NCBI RefSeq assembly: GCF_016921115.1
Contig: NZ_JAFFZS010000034.1
Coordinates: 1 to 64,000 of the forward strand
DNA from: Streptomyces actuosus
Lineage (GTDB): Bacteria; Actinomycetota; Actinomycetes; Streptomycetales; Streptomycetaceae
Direction: 5' to 3'
DNA length: 64,000 nucleotides
In this document: piece by piece, positions 43,587 through 53,141 of the stretch
Layout: the number at the start of each line of letters is the position of its first letter
How positions within the stretch are numbered: position 1 is the first letter of the stretch
Position numbers and translations under genes: made by a program
The notes under the pieces: generated by a model
Told to the model about the DNA's origin: nothing
The model's database searches: none
Seen by the model: only the letters and a program-made list of their open reading frames with translations

Positions 43587-44636
43587 TCATCCCTCCGCAG
43601 TGGTCGGAGTCGGCCGGAGGCGCACCCGGAGCTGGTAGAAGCGGGTCGTCTGGGCCGGGTTCCCGTTGTCGTCGCTGACGAGGACGACCTTCAGGCGGTC
43701 CGCGGAGCGGCCGGTGACCGCCATGCCCTCGATGTTGTCCAGCAGCGGATTGGGCTGCGGCTGCCCGGCGGTGGCGCCGAGGCTCGGGCAGGCGGCGAGA
43801 TCCGCGAGGAGCCGCTTGCCGATCAGCCGCACCCCGCGGTCCCGGCCGGTGAGCTGCTCCACGTCGCGGGTGTCCGTGGCGTGCCGGGGATCGGCCAGGT
43901 AGAGGCGGACGGTGTTGCCGACGCCGGGTGTCCAGCCGCGCTCCAGGACGAGGAGCCGTCCGTCGGGGGTGGCCTGCACCTCGGGGACGCCGAGGCCGGC
44001 GTCGGTGCGGTAGGCGTACTGCGCGGCGAGCCGGAAGTGGTTGCCGGGAGTGCGCCGCCAGGTCTGGAAGCGGACGACGTCCGCGGCGTCGCCGGCGAGC
44101 GCGTACTCCATCGACGCCAGCAGCGTCCGGCCGCCGGGCAGCAGGGTCAGGCCCTCGAAGGTCCCGTTGGCCCGGGCCCGCCCGTCCGGGGCGACACGCA
44201 GCGCGGCGGGCACGGGCAGCCGGTCCAGGATCCTGCCGTCCGTCGCGTAGCGGCGCACGGACGGTTCGGTCTCCGACGTGATCAGGCGCGTGCCGTCGCG
44301 GTCGACGACCAGCCCCTCGGAGTCGAGCTCGGCGCCCCGCTCGTCGGCGAGCGCGACGACACGGGTCGGCGCGAGGGTCCGGGCGTCCAGGGAGAGCAGC
44401 GAGGAGCGGTCCTCCAGGGCGGCGAGCGAGCCGTCGCGGTCCACGGCGAGCGCGGAGAGGTTGCCGACGAAGGTGCCCTGGTACGTCGTCTTGTCGAGCG
44501 TGTCGGAGAAGCGGTCGATGCGGACGGACGCGGAGCAGGCGTGGTTCTCCCCCGCTCCGGCCGGCTGGGCGGCGGTGAGGCCGGTGGCCGCGGCCAGGGT
44601 GGCGCTCGCTGTGGCGAGTAAGAGTCTCAGGCGCAT
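43587..44636 (-). CDS. Secreted esterase-like activity of phytase family protein
   Basis: A 349-residue protein from ATG 44636 (MRLRLLLATASATLAAATG); GTG 44645 is an alternative. The signal peptide ends at AGAGENHAC. It folds as a beta-propeller of the phytase-like family (LSALAVDRDGSLAALEDRS, LDSEGLVVDRDGTRLITSE, FEGLTLLPGGRTLLASMEYAL, NIEGMAVTGRSADRLKVVLVSDDNGN). Members are extracellular calcium-dependent phosphoesterases or unknown. It is 60 bases upstream of the ABC exporter on the same strand. Confidence 0.85.
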   Translation of the reverse strand: MRLRLLLATASATLAAATGLTAAQPAGAGENHACSASVRIDRFSDTLDKTTYQGTFVGNLSALAVDRDGSLAALEDRSSLLSLDARTLAPTRVVALADERGAELDSEGLVVDRDGTRLITSETEPSVRRYATDGRILDRLPVPAALRVAPDGRARANGTFEGLTLLPGGRTLLASMEYALAGDAADVVRFQTWRRTPGNHFRLAAQYAYRTDAGLGVPEVQATPDGRLLVLERGWTPGVGNTVRLYLADPRHATDTRDVEQLTGRDRGVRLIGKRLLADLAACPSLGATAGQPQPNPLLDNIEGMAVTGRSADRLKVVLVSDDNGNPAQTTRFYQLRVRLRPTPTTAEG

Positions 44637-44780
44637 GGGCGTCACCGTAGAGCGCTTCGGTGACGGGAGGGAGACCGCGTCCTCGCACGCGGGGACGCGG
44701 AACGGGCGCGGCTCGGCGGCCCGGGGCGCGGCGTTCACAGGTGACGGCCAGCTTCGGCACAGCCATCGCTCATCACGGCG

Positions 44781-47036
44781 GTGAACTCTGCGGGGGTGAC
44801 TGCCACCGATCCCCATTCCCGTACCGAGACCGCGCCCGCCGACGGGCCGCCCACAGCGGCGCCGTCCGGGGCGGCCCCGCGCTGGTCCGTCCCGGCACTG
44901 CTCGCGATCCTCGCCCTGGCGGCGGTGCTGTACTCCTGGAACCTGTCCGGATCGAGCCTGAACAGCTACTACAGCGCGGCCGTGCTCAGCGGCACGCACA
45001 GCTGGAAGGCCTGGTTCTTCGGCTCGCTGGACGCGGGCAACTTCATCACCGTCGACAAGCCGCCCCTGGCCCTGATGGTCATGGGCCTGTCGTGCCGGGT
45101 CCTGGGCTTCGGCACCTGGCAGATGATGCTGCCGATGATCGTGCTGGCGCTGGCGACGATCTGGATCCTGCACGCCTCGGTGAAGCGGGTGTGGGGCCAC
45201 GGCGCGGCGGCGCTCGCGGCGCTGGTGCTGGCCCTGACCCCGATCACGGTCGCCATCGACCGGGACAACAACCCCGACACACTGCTGGTGTTCCTGATGG
45301 TGGCGGGGGCGGCCCTGGCCCTGCGCGCCGCTCGCGACGGCAGGCTGCTGCCGCTTCTGGGCTCGGCGGCCTGCTTCGGCCTGGCCTTCAACACCAAGAT
45401 GCTCCAGGGGTACATCGCCCTGCCGGCCGTCTTCGCGGTGTACCTGTACGCGGCGCGGCCGCCGCTGGTCCGCCGGCTGTGGAACCTGCTCGCGGCGGCC
45501 GTGGTCCTCGCCGTCTCCAGCTTCTGGTGGGCGGCGGCGGTCTCGCTGGTACCGGCGTCCGAGCGGCCCTACATCGGGGGCTCCACGGACGGCACCGCCT
45601 GGGACCTCATCATGGGCTACAACGGTCTGGGCCGGATCCTCGGCGGCGAGGGCAACGGCGGAGGCGGTGGAGGCGGCGGTGGAGGCGGTGGAGGCGGCTT
45701 CTCCGGCACGGCCGGGATCGGCCGCCTGTTCAACGACATCCTGGGCGGCCAGATCTCCTGGCTGATCCCGTTCGCGGCGATCGCGTGCGTCGGCGGGCTG
45801 GTGCTGTGCGGACGGGCCCCGCGCACGGACCCGACCCGTGCCGCGCTGGTGCTGTGGGGCGGCTGGACGGCCCTGCACTACCTCACGTTCGCCCTGGCCG
45901 AGGGCGTCATGCACCCCTACTACACGACCGCGCTCGCCCCGGGCGTCGCGGCGCTGTGCGGGGGCGGCGGACTGATGCTGCTGCGCGCGTTCCGCACCGA
46001 CCGGCGGTGGGTGTGGGTCCTGCCGGCGGCGCTGGCGGTGACGGCGGTGTGGGCGGTCGTGCTGCTGCGGCGCGCCTCTGACTGGAACGGCTGGCTGTGG
46101 CCGACGGTCGCCGTGCTCATGGCCCTGGCGATCACCGGACTGCTGGTCTTCCGTTCGGGCGGGCGGACGCGGCTGCTCGCGGTGTCGCTGGCGGCGGCCG
46201 TCGTCGCGGCGGTCGCCGGCCCGGCGGCGTACGCCTGGTCCGTCCCGTCCGGTTCCGGCGGCGGGGGCGGCAGGGGCGGCGGCACGAACCCGACGGCGGG
46301 GCCGTCGACGGGCGGCGGCATGGCCGGGCCCGGCGGCCGGGGCGGGTTCCCGGGCGGCGGCAGGATGCCGGGCGCGGCACCGTACGGGGATGCGGCCGGC
46401 CCGGCCGGCGGCCGGCCGCAGGGCGGCTTCCCCGGCGGCGAGTCACCCGGCGGCGGGGCGATGCCGGGCGGGCCGGGGCAGGGCGGCGACGCGGACGGCG
46501 CTCCGGGCGGAGCGGACGGGCCCGGCGGCACGGACGGACCGGGCGGAGCGGGCGGAGCGGGCGGCCCCGGAGGTATGGGGGGACCGGGCGGCCGGGGCGG
46601 CGCGGACAGCGAGCTGATCGCGTACCTGAAGAAGCATCAGGACGGTGCCACGTGGCTGCTGGCGGTGTCCAACTCGCAGAGTGCCGCGCAGATCGAGCTG
46701 AGCAGCGATGTCCCGGTCGCCTCCATGTGGGGCTTCACCGGCAGCGACCGGGCGATGACGGTGGCCGCGCTGAAGGAGCTGGTGAAGAGCGGCGCACTGC
46801 ACTACGTGCAGCTCGGCGGGGGCACGGGCGGTGGTCCCGGCGGCGCGAACGAGCTGACCGCCGAGGTGACGGAGTGGGTGCAGCAGCACGGCACGGCCGT
46901 CGACGAGAGCGAGTACGGCGGCACCGCGCAGTCCGGCTCGACGGCGGGCACCGGCGCGGGCACCGACACGGGGGCGGGCACCGGCCGGTCGGCGACGTCG
47001 ACGCTCTACCGGCTGGATCCGTCGGACGTGAGCTGA
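44781..47036 (+). CDS. GT39-family membrane glycosyltransferase with Gly-rich loops
   Basis: A 751-residue protein, GTG 44781 or possibly 44796. About 12 membrane helices (from SVPALLAILALAAVLYSW) are followed by a 180-residue periplasmic tail. N-terminal motif NSYYSAAVLSGTHSWKAWF with DKPPLALMVMGLSCR is that of dolichyl/decaprenyl-phosphate-sugar-dependent glycosyltransferases of the ArnT/GT39 type. One loop has a run of 14 glycines near residue 300, and the tail begins with a long Gly/Pro/Met-rich stretch (about 490-610) before a small folded domain (ELIAYLKKHQDGATWLLAV). It moves a lipid-linked sugar to an extracytoplasmic acceptor; which one is unknown. Confidence 0.87.
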   Translation: MNSAGVTATDPHSRTETAPADGPPTAAPSGAAPRWSVPALLAILALAAVLYSWNLSGSSLNSYYSAAVLSGTHSWKAWFFGSLDAGNFITVDKPPLALMVMGLSCRVLGFGTWQMMLPMIVLALATIWILHASVKRVWGHGAAALAALVLALTPITVAIDRDNNPDTLLVFLMVAGAALALRAARDGRLLPLLGSAACFGLAFNTKMLQGYIALPAVFAVYLYAARPPLVRRLWNLLAAAVVLAVSSFWWAAAVSLVPASERPYIGGSTDGTAWDLIMGYNGLGRILGGEGNGGGGGGGGGGGGGGFSGTAGIGRLFNDILGGQISWLIPFAAIACVGGLVLCGRAPRTDPTRAALVLWGGWTALHYLTFALAEGVMHPYYTTALAPGVAALCGGGGLMLLRAFRTDRRWVWVLPAALAVTAVWAVVLLRRASDWNGWLWPTVAVLMALAITGLLVFRSGGRTRLLAVSLAAAVVAAVAGPAAYAWSVPSGSGGGGGRGGGTNPTAGPSTGGGMAGPGGRGGFPGGGRMPGAAPYGDAAGPAGGRPQGGFPGGESPGGGAMPGGPGQGGDADGAPGGADGPGGTDGPGGAGGAGGPGGMGGPGGRGGADSELIAYLKKHQDGATWLLAVSNSQSAAQIELSSDVPVASMWGFTGSDRAMTVAALKELVKSGALHYVQLGGGTGGGPGGANELTAEVTEWVQQHGTAVDESEYGGTAQSGSTAGTGAGTDTGAGTGRSATSTLYRLDPSDVS
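45657..45702 (+). repeat. GGAGGCGGT microsatellite encoding poly-Gly
   Basis: A nine-base unit encoding three Gly recurs about four times inside the GT39 gene. It is slippage-prone but always in frame in 9-base steps. Confidence 0.8.
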
Positions 47037-47237
47037 TCCGGCCCGCGCCACGCGCCTCCCGTGCGGCCCTCGACCACCGGTCGGGGGCCGCACGGCCGTC
47101 CCGAACCACCCGCAGTGGCGGCTCCTTGGCCGGATCCCGTCACCGAACCGACATGTTCGCGTCACCCAAAAGCCTGCATGCCCATGTCACGCTCACGTCT
47201 GCCGCCTTCATTCAACCCGCGTAGATGGGACCCCCAC

Positions 47238-48041
47238 ATGTCGGCATCACGCACGCACCGCTGGAAAGCAGTGGCCCTGGCCACCGCTGCCGTCCTGGCC
47301 GGACTCACCACCCCCGCGCTCACGGCGACCCCGGCCGCGGCGACGACGACGTCGTACGACTCGACCTACTACAAGAACGCGGTCGGCAAGTCGGGCACCG
47401 CGCTGAAGTCGTCGCTGCACACGATCATCAGCAACCAGACGAAGCTGTCGTACTCGGCGCTCTGGAACGCTCTGAAGAACACCGACCAGGACCCGGACAA
47501 CAGCAACAACGTCATCCTGCTGTACTCCGGCGTCTCCCGCAGCAAGTCCCTCAGCGGCGGAAGCGTCGGCGACTGGAACCGCGAGCACGTGTGGGCCAAG
47601 TCCCACGGCGACTTCGGCACCTCGACCGGCCCCGGCACCGACCTGCACCACATCCGCCCCGCGGACGTGCAGGTCAACTCCATCCGCGGCAACAAGGACT
47701 TCGACAACGGCGGCAGCAGCTTCACCAACTCCGGCGGCAGCCTCACCGACTCCGACTCCTTCGAGCCGCGCGACGAGGTCAAGGGCGACGTGGCCCGCAT
47801 GATCCTCTACATGGCCGTCCGCTACGAGGGCGGCGACGGCTGGCCCGACCTGGAGCCGAACGACTGGGTCTCCAACGGATCCGACCCGTACATGGGCCGG
47901 CTCTCCGTCCTGAAGCAGTGGAACGACGAGGATCCGCCGGACGCCTTCGAGGAGCACCGCAACCAGGTCGTCTACGACAGCTACCAGCACAACCGCAACC
48001 CGTTCATCGACCACCCCGAGTGGGTGGACGCCATCTGGTAG
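47238..48041 (+). CDS. Secreted endonuclease I family nuclease
   Basis: A 267-residue protein from ATG 47238 (MSASRTHRWKAVALATAAV); longer in-frame extensions are not coding. The signal peptide ends near TPAAATT. It has the His-Me finger catalytic block of endonuclease I: DWNREHVWAKSHGDFG, TDLHHIRPADVQVNSIRGNKDF, then VKGDVARMILYMAVRYEG. These are non-specific DNases/RNases secreted for nutrient release or DNA removal. The mature enzyme has no cysteines. Two strong hairpins follow. Confidence 0.92.
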   Translation: MSASRTHRWKAVALATAAVLAGLTTPALTATPAAATTTSYDSTYYKNAVGKSGTALKSSLHTIISNQTKLSYSALWNALKNTDQDPDNSNNVILLYSGVSRSKSLSGGSVGDWNREHVWAKSHGDFGTSTGPGTDLHHIRPADVQVNSIRGNKDFDNGGSSFTNSGGSLTDSDSFEPRDEVKGDVARMILYMAVRYEGGDGWPDLEPNDWVSNGSDPYMGRLSVLKQWNDEDPPDAFEEHRNQVVYDSYQHNRNPFIDHPEWVDAIW

Positions 48042-48103
48042 GCAGTGCACCGACCCGCGGCCCGTGGAGGGACCCGATCCGAGGGCGCGGACCGGCGCAG
48101 AGG

Positions 48104-48184
48104 CCGCGGTCCGGTCCCGGCCGGCACCGGGACCGGTCCGCGGGCGCGCACATCGAGGCGGGGTCCGGCCGACCGGACCCCGCC
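48104..48184. terminator. Two adjacent hairpins between nuclease and ThDP genes
   Basis: A stem at 48104-48143 (arms about 15 bp, one mismatch) and a perfect 12-bp stem at 48157-48184 (GGCGGGGTCCGG, loop CCGA) separate convergent genes and can serve both. Confidence 0.75.
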
Positions 48185-48318
48185 TGTCGTGTGCCCCTGT
48201 CCCGGCGCCCACCCGGCCGACGACGCGTCACCCGGGAGCGACGCCGCGCGCGTAGCCCGCAGCCCCCGGCCGGCTGCCCCCGTGGCCCCGTCGGCCGTGT
48301 CCGGGGGGCGGCGCGCGC

Positions 48319-50010
48319 TCAGTCCAGGTGCGTCGGTGCGAACATCCGCAGCACCGCCGGGAGGACGACCACGCCGGGCCCCGGCGTCGCGAGCGACTTC
48401 GCCAGGTCGGACTCCAGTGCCTCGGGGGTCGTCCGGACGGCGGGCACGCCGAAGGACTCGGCCAGGGCCACGTAGTCGGGCCGGGTCAGCTCGGTGGCCG
48501 CCTGCGTGGTCCGGCCGAAGGTGTCGGTCAGGTACTCGCGCAGGATGCCGTAGCCGCCGTCGTCGACGATCAGCCAGGTGACGTTCAGGTCGTGCTGCCG
48601 GGCCGTGGCCAGCTCGGCGACGGAGTACAGGGCGCCTCCGTCGCCCGACACCGCCAGCACCGGGCGGGTCGGATCGGCCACCGCGGCGCCGAGTGCGGCG
48701 GGGAAGCCGTAGCCGAGGCCGCCGGCACCCTGGGCGGAATGCATACGGTTGGGGCCCCCGGCGTCGAAGGCCGACCAGGCCCAGTAGGCGAGGATCGTCA
48801 TGTCCCAGAAGGACGGGGATCCGGCCGGGAGCGCCCTGCGGACCGACGCCAGCACCCGCTGCTCCAGGGTGAGGTCCTGGGCGGCGATGCGCTCGCGCAC
48901 CCGGGCCAGCAGGTCACGCACACGTTCCCGGGCCGTCGGGTCCTCGCGCCGCGACACCGTCTCCAGCAGGGCCTGCAGTGCCGGGCGTGCGTCGGCGTGG
49001 ATGCCCAGCGCGGGGTGGTTGGACTCCAGCTTGCCGAGGTCCGCCTCGATCTGGATCACACGGCCCTTCGGCCTGAACGTGTGGTAGTTCGAGGAGAGTT
49101 CGCCGAGGCCCGAGCCGACGACCAGGAGCACGTCCGCGTCCTGGAGGAACTCCGTGGTGTACCGGTCCTCCAGCCAGGACTGGAGGGACAGCGGGTGCGT
49201 CCACGGGAAGGCGCCCTTGCCGCCGGGGGTCGTGACGACGGGCGCCTGGAGCCGTTCCGCCAGTTGCCTGAGCTTGCCGCTCGCGTCCGCCCGGACCACT
49301 CCCCCGCCCGCGATGACCGCGGGCCGGACCGCGTTCGACAGCAGGTGGGCCGCCACCGCCGTCAGTTCGGGGCGCGGCGGCAGGTCCTCCGGCGTGGCGT
49401 CCACCCCCGTCACCACCGGCAGACGCGCCTGCGCCAGCAGCACGTCCTGCGGGATCTCCACCCACACCGGGCCGTGCGGGGCGGTCAGCGCCGACTTCCA
49501 GGCCGCGGCGATCGCGGAGGGGATCTGGGACGGGGCGCGCACGACGTGGACCGACTTGACGACACCTCTGAACGAGGCCGCCTGGTCGGGGAGTTCGTGC
49601 AGATAGCCGTGCCGGCCGCCGCCCAGCCCGGCCGTCGGGACCTGACTGCTGATCGCCAGCACGGGCGCCGAAGCCGCCGCCGCCTCCTGCAGCGCGGCCA
49701 GCGACGTCAGCGCGCCCGGTCCCGTGGACAGCAGCAGAGGAGCGGCCTCGCCGGTGATACGGCCGTACGCGTCCGCCGCGAACCCGGCGTTGTTCTCGAC
49801 CCGCAGGCCCACGTAGCGCAGGTCCGAGCGGCGCAGGGCGTCGATCACGCCGAGGGCGTGCTGGCCGGGCAGGCCGAAGACGGTGGACGCGCCGAGCCCG
49901 GCCAGGGTCTCCACGACCAGGTCTCCGCCGATGCGTCCGGCGGGAGGGTTCAGCGCCTGCGAGATCTGCGTCTCGGTGGGCCGCAGCACCGGGTCGTGGT
50001 CGTGGGTCAC
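48319..50010 (-). CDS. Thiamine-diphosphate-dependent enzyme (acetolactate-synthase/benzoylformate-decarboxylase type)
   Basis: A 563-residue ThDP enzyme with GTG start 50010, overlapping the end of the ureohydrolase gene by GTGA. It has the catalytic Glu in LRVENNAGFAADAYGR, STGPGALTSLAALQEAAAAS and the cofactor motif VSGDGGALYSVAELATA to VDDGGYGILREYL. It belongs with large-subunit acetolactate synthase, benzoylformate and oxalyl-CoA decarboxylase proteins. Tight coupling to an agmatinase-like gene suggests decarboxylation of a keto acid made during guanidino-compound or arginine breakdown; this is inference. Confidence 0.85.
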   Translation of the reverse strand: MTHDHDPVLRPTETQISQALNPPAGRIGGDLVVETLAGLGASTVFGLPGQHALGVIDALRRSDLRYVGLRVENNAGFAADAYGRITGEAAPLLLSTGPGALTSLAALQEAAAASAPVLAISSQVPTAGLGGGRHGYLHELPDQAASFRGVVKSVHVVRAPSQIPSAIAAAWKSALTAPHGPVWVEIPQDVLLAQARLPVVTGVDATPEDLPPRPELTAVAAHLLSNAVRPAVIAGGGVVRADASGKLRQLAERLQAPVVTTPGGKGAFPWTHPLSLQSWLEDRYTTEFLQDADVLLVVGSGLGELSSNYHTFRPKGRVIQIEADLGKLESNHPALGIHADARPALQALLETVSRREDPTARERVRDLLARVRERIAAQDLTLEQRVLASVRRALPAGSPSFWDMTILAYWAWSAFDAGGPNRMHSAQGAGGLGYGFPAALGAAVADPTRPVLAVSGDGGALYSVAELATARQHDLNVTWLIVDDGGYGILREYLTDTFGRTTQAATELTRPDYVALAESFGVPAVRTTPEALESDLAKSLATPGPGVVVLPAVLRMFAPTHLD

Positions 50011-50987
50011 TGCGTCTGTGCTCCCTTGTGGGCCGCGGCGATCTGGCGGGACATGATCGTCGTCAGTTCGTACGCCGTGTGGGACGCCGCGACCGACGTG
50101 ATCTCGGCGTGGTCGTACGCGGGGGCCACCTCGACGACGTCCGCCGAGACCAGGTTGCACGACGCGAGCCCGCGCAGGATCTCCAGCAGCTCCCGCGAGG
50201 TCATACCGCCGGCCTCCGGGGTTCCCGTGCCGGGCGCGTGGGCCGGGTCGAGGCAGTCGATGTCGATGGAGATGTACAGCGGGCGGTCGCCGATGCGCTG
50301 GCGCAGCTGGTCGGCGACCTCGTCGGCGCCGCGGCGGTAGATGTCGGCGGAGGTGACGATGCCGAAGCCCATCTTCTCGTCGTCGGTGAGGTCCTGCTTG
50401 CCGTACAGGGGGCCCCGGGTGCCGACGTGGGAGAGGGCGGACGTGTCGAGGATGCCCTCCTCCACGGCCCGGCGGAACGGCGTGCCGTGGGTGTACTCGG
50501 CGCCGAAGTAGGTGTCCCAGGTGTCCAGGTGGGCGTCGAAGTGGAGCAGGGCCACCGGGCCGTGCTTCTTGGCGACGGACCGCAGCAGCGGCAGGGCGAT
50601 GGTGTGGTCGCCGCCCAGGGTCATCAGGCGGGCGCCGGTGCCCAGGAGTTCGTCGGCGGCGGCCTCGACGGTCTCGACGGCCTCGTTGATGTCGAAGGGG
50701 TTGACCGCGATGTCGCCGCCGTCCGCGACCTGGGCGAGGGCGAACGGCGAGGCGTCCTGGGCGGGGTTGTAGGGGCGCAGCAGCCGGGACGCCTCACGGA
50801 TGGCGTTGCCGCCGAAACGGGCGCCCGGCCGGTACGAGACGCCCGAGTCGAACGGCACGCCCACGACGGCGACATCGGCGCGGCCGACCTCGTCGAGGCG
50901 GGGCAGCCGGGCGAAGGTCGCGGGGCCGGCGTACCGCGGGATGCGGGAGGAGTCGACGGGACCGCGGGGCGTCTCGTTGCTGCTCAT
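50007..50987 (-). CDS. speB: Agmatinase-family ureohydrolase
   Basis: A 326-residue protein from ATG 50987 (MSSNETPRGPVDSSRIPRYAG) with AAGAAGG upstream; GTG 50993 is two codons earlier. All manganese ligands are present: GGDHTIALP, FDAHLDTWD, SIDIDCLDPAHAPGTGTPE. The family cleaves agmatine to putrescine and urea, but actinobacterial members may act on guanidinobutyrate or guanidinopropionate. The HLDTWDTYFG loop here is of that broader group. It is the first gene before the ThDP enzyme and is divergent from a PucR regulator. Confidence 0.9.
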   Translation of the reverse strand: MSSNETPRGPVDSSRIPRYAGPATFARLPRLDEVGRADVAVVGVPFDSGVSYRPGARFGGNAIREASRLLRPYNPAQDASPFALAQVADGGDIAVNPFDINEAVETVEAAADELLGTGARLMTLGGDHTIALPLLRSVAKKHGPVALLHFDAHLDTWDTYFGAEYTHGTPFRRAVEEGILDTSALSHVGTRGPLYGKQDLTDDEKMGFGIVTSADIYRRGADEVADQLRQRIGDRPLYISIDIDCLDPAHAPGTGTPEAGGMTSRELLEILRGLASCNLVSADVVEVAPAYDHAEITSVAASHTAYELTTIMSRQIAAAHKGAQTQ

Positions 50988-51263
50988 GGTCACATGCCTT
51001 CTTTCTCACGCTTCATCGCGTATGTACTGCCTTGTCCATGACTCTACTGATGGGCCCGGACAGCGGCGGGCACGGGCCCTGGAGGCGGCCGGCGAGGCGC
51101 TCGCGCCGGGTGGCGAGGACGGCCTCGACGCGGAGCCGGCAGGGATCAGGGGACCTCCCGCACCCGCGACTGTCGGTCGGATTCGACCCTAGGTGGCCGG
51201 AAGGCGACTGCGAAGTGTACGTTTCCTCCATCCGAGATGCCTTCACTGGATGGATCGCACACC
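50988..51263. promoter_or_regulatory. Divergent control region speB-pucR
   Basis: 276 bases between divergent genes. No single dominant palindrome stands out, and no confident -35/-10 pair was found on either strand. Confidence 0.4.
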
Positions 51264-52847
51264 ATGTCGGACCCCGCCGCCACCCCCGTGCCGCCCACGC
51301 CGCCGGTGCCCCTGTCGGCACTCCTGGCCCGGGAGGATCTCGGCCTGCGGCAGCTCGCCGGCCCCGCCGCGGCCGACGTCGTCGTCCACTGGGCGCATGC
51401 CTCCGAGATGGCCGACCCCTTTCCGTACCTGCTCGGCGGGGAGCTGCTGCTGACGGCCGGCGTGCACGTCACCCGGGCGGCGGCCTCCTCGGCGGGCACC
51501 CCCGGCAGGCCCGCGTCCGGGTCGGGCGGTTACTTCGACGGCTACGTCTCGCGGATCGTGGCCGCGGGCGGCGCGGCCCTCGGCTTCGGTCTGGCGCCCG
51601 TGCACGACACGGTGCCCCACGCGCTGGTCGCGGCCTGCGAGGCGTACGGGCTGCCGCTGATCGAGGTGCCGCCCAGAACCACCTTCTCCGGCGTCGCCCG
51701 TGCCGTCTGGCAGCTGATGGCGCAGGCCCGCACGGCCGAGCTGCGCCGGGTGACCGAGGCCCAGCAGAGCCTCGCCACCGCGGCGGCCCGGCCCGATCCC
51801 GTGTCCTCGGTCCTGCGACGGCTCGCCCGGCACGTGGACGGCCGGGCGGTGCTGTACGGCCCCGGGGGCACCCGCGTCGCCGAGGCGGGCCGCGACCAGC
51901 CGGAGGGCGTGGACGGGGCGCTGACCGAACTGGCCGCGACGGTGACCCGCCGCGCCTCCGCGACCGCCACCGACACCGCCGCGGGGGTCCACCTCGCCGC
52001 CTACGCGCTGGGCGCGGGGCAGGGCTTCGTGCTGGGCGTCGCGGCCCCGCACCGGGGCCGGGGCGACCACACCCTCTCCTCGGTCGCCGCGGTCCTGCTC
52101 ACGCTTCTCACCGGCGACCAGCTCAGCAGCACCGGCGCGGCGCGCTCCGCGGCGCTGGTACGGCTGCTGCTGGGCGCGACGCCGCAGGACGTGGCCCCGC
52201 TGGTCGGCACCGGCCGGACGGTCGTCGTCCACGCCCGCCCCGACGCGCCGGCCGCCCGTCCCCCCGGCGGCGGCCGGGCCGCGGCCCCCGCAGACCCCGC
52301 AGACCCCGCCGCCCGCCGGGTGGCCGTCGGGCCGCCCGGCGTCCCCGACGCGGTGGCCGCCTCCGCGCTGGGCGCGGCCCTGGGCTCTGCCCTGGTGGAC
52401 CTCGCCGACGGTGTCGTGCGCATCCTGCTGCCGGACGACCGTGCCCCGGGGCCCCAGCCGGGCTGGACGCTCGGCGTCAGCGCACCCGCCTCCCCCGCCG
52501 ACTGGCCCGCCGCCGACACGCAGGCCGCCCGCGCCCTGGCCCGCGCCCGCGCCACCCGCGCCCCGCTCGTCCGGTACGGCGACCGGCCCGGTCTGGTGGA
52601 CCTGGTCCCCCGCGACGCGGCCGAGGCGCACGCCCGCACCCTCCTCGCGCCCCTCTCCCCGGCCCTCGCCGAGACCCTGCGCGCCTGGCTCTCCCTGCAC
52701 GGCAGCTGGGACCGTACCGCCGTCGCCCTGTCCGTCCACCGCAACACCGTGCGGCAGCGGATCGCCCGGTGCGCGAGCCTGCTGGACGCGGACCTGGACG
52801 ACGCGGACGTGCGGATGGAGCTGTGGTTCGCGCTGAGGCAGACCTGA
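51264..52847 (+). CDS. PucR-family transcriptional regulator
   Basis: A 527-residue protein taken from ATG 51264 (MSDPAATPVPP); ATG 51237 is also open. The N-terminal PucR-1 domain (LSALLAREDLGLRQLAG to YLLGGELLLTAGVH) is followed by a GGDEF-like middle and the C-terminal HTH_30: LRAWLSLHGSWDRTAVALSVHRNTVRQRIARCASLL. PucR proteins activate purine, polyamine or amino-acid catabolic genes on sensing a metabolite. Facing the speB-ThDP pair, it is the natural candidate for their regulator. Confidence 0.9.
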   Translation: MSDPAATPVPPTPPVPLSALLAREDLGLRQLAGPAAADVVVHWAHASEMADPFPYLLGGELLLTAGVHVTRAAASSAGTPGRPASGSGGYFDGYVSRIVAAGGAALGFGLAPVHDTVPHALVAACEAYGLPLIEVPPRTTFSGVARAVWQLMAQARTAELRRVTEAQQSLATAAARPDPVSSVLRRLARHVDGRAVLYGPGGTRVAEAGRDQPEGVDGALTELAATVTRRASATATDTAAGVHLAAYALGAGQGFVLGVAAPHRGRGDHTLSSVAAVLLTLLTGDQLSSTGAARSAALVRLLLGATPQDVAPLVGTGRTVVVHARPDAPAARPPGGGRAAAPADPADPAARRVAVGPPGVPDAVAASALGAALGSALVDLADGVVRILLPDDRAPGPQPGWTLGVSAPASPADWPAADTQAARALARARATRAPLVRYGDRPGLVDLVPRDAAEAHARTLLAPLSPALAETLRAWLSLHGSWDRTAVALSVHRNTVRQRIARCASLLDADLDDADVRMELWFALRQT

Positions 52848-53141
52848 CGGCCGGGGCCCGGAGGGCACGCCCCGGAGTGACGCGGAGCCGGGGCCGGTGG
52901 GCCGGGGCGGGCGTGCCGGGGCGGGCGGCGGGCGCAGGGGCCGAGGCGGACGGGCGCCGGGTCCGGCGGAAACGGGGTGCGGGACCGGGCGGCCGGAGGA
53001 CGACGGCGGAAACGGCCTGTGGAACGGGGGCGGGCGACGACGGGTGCAGGTGGGGCGCCGGGTGGGACGGGGTGAGTGACACCCGTCGCAGCGCGCGGGA
53101 GAGCCGGTGGGCGCACAGCCGGCTGCCTCACAATGGTGACC

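Noticed and set aside
53076..53132. Earlier start for the phosphatase-like gene
   Set aside because: The extra residues are not family-like, and a leaderless or later start fits better.
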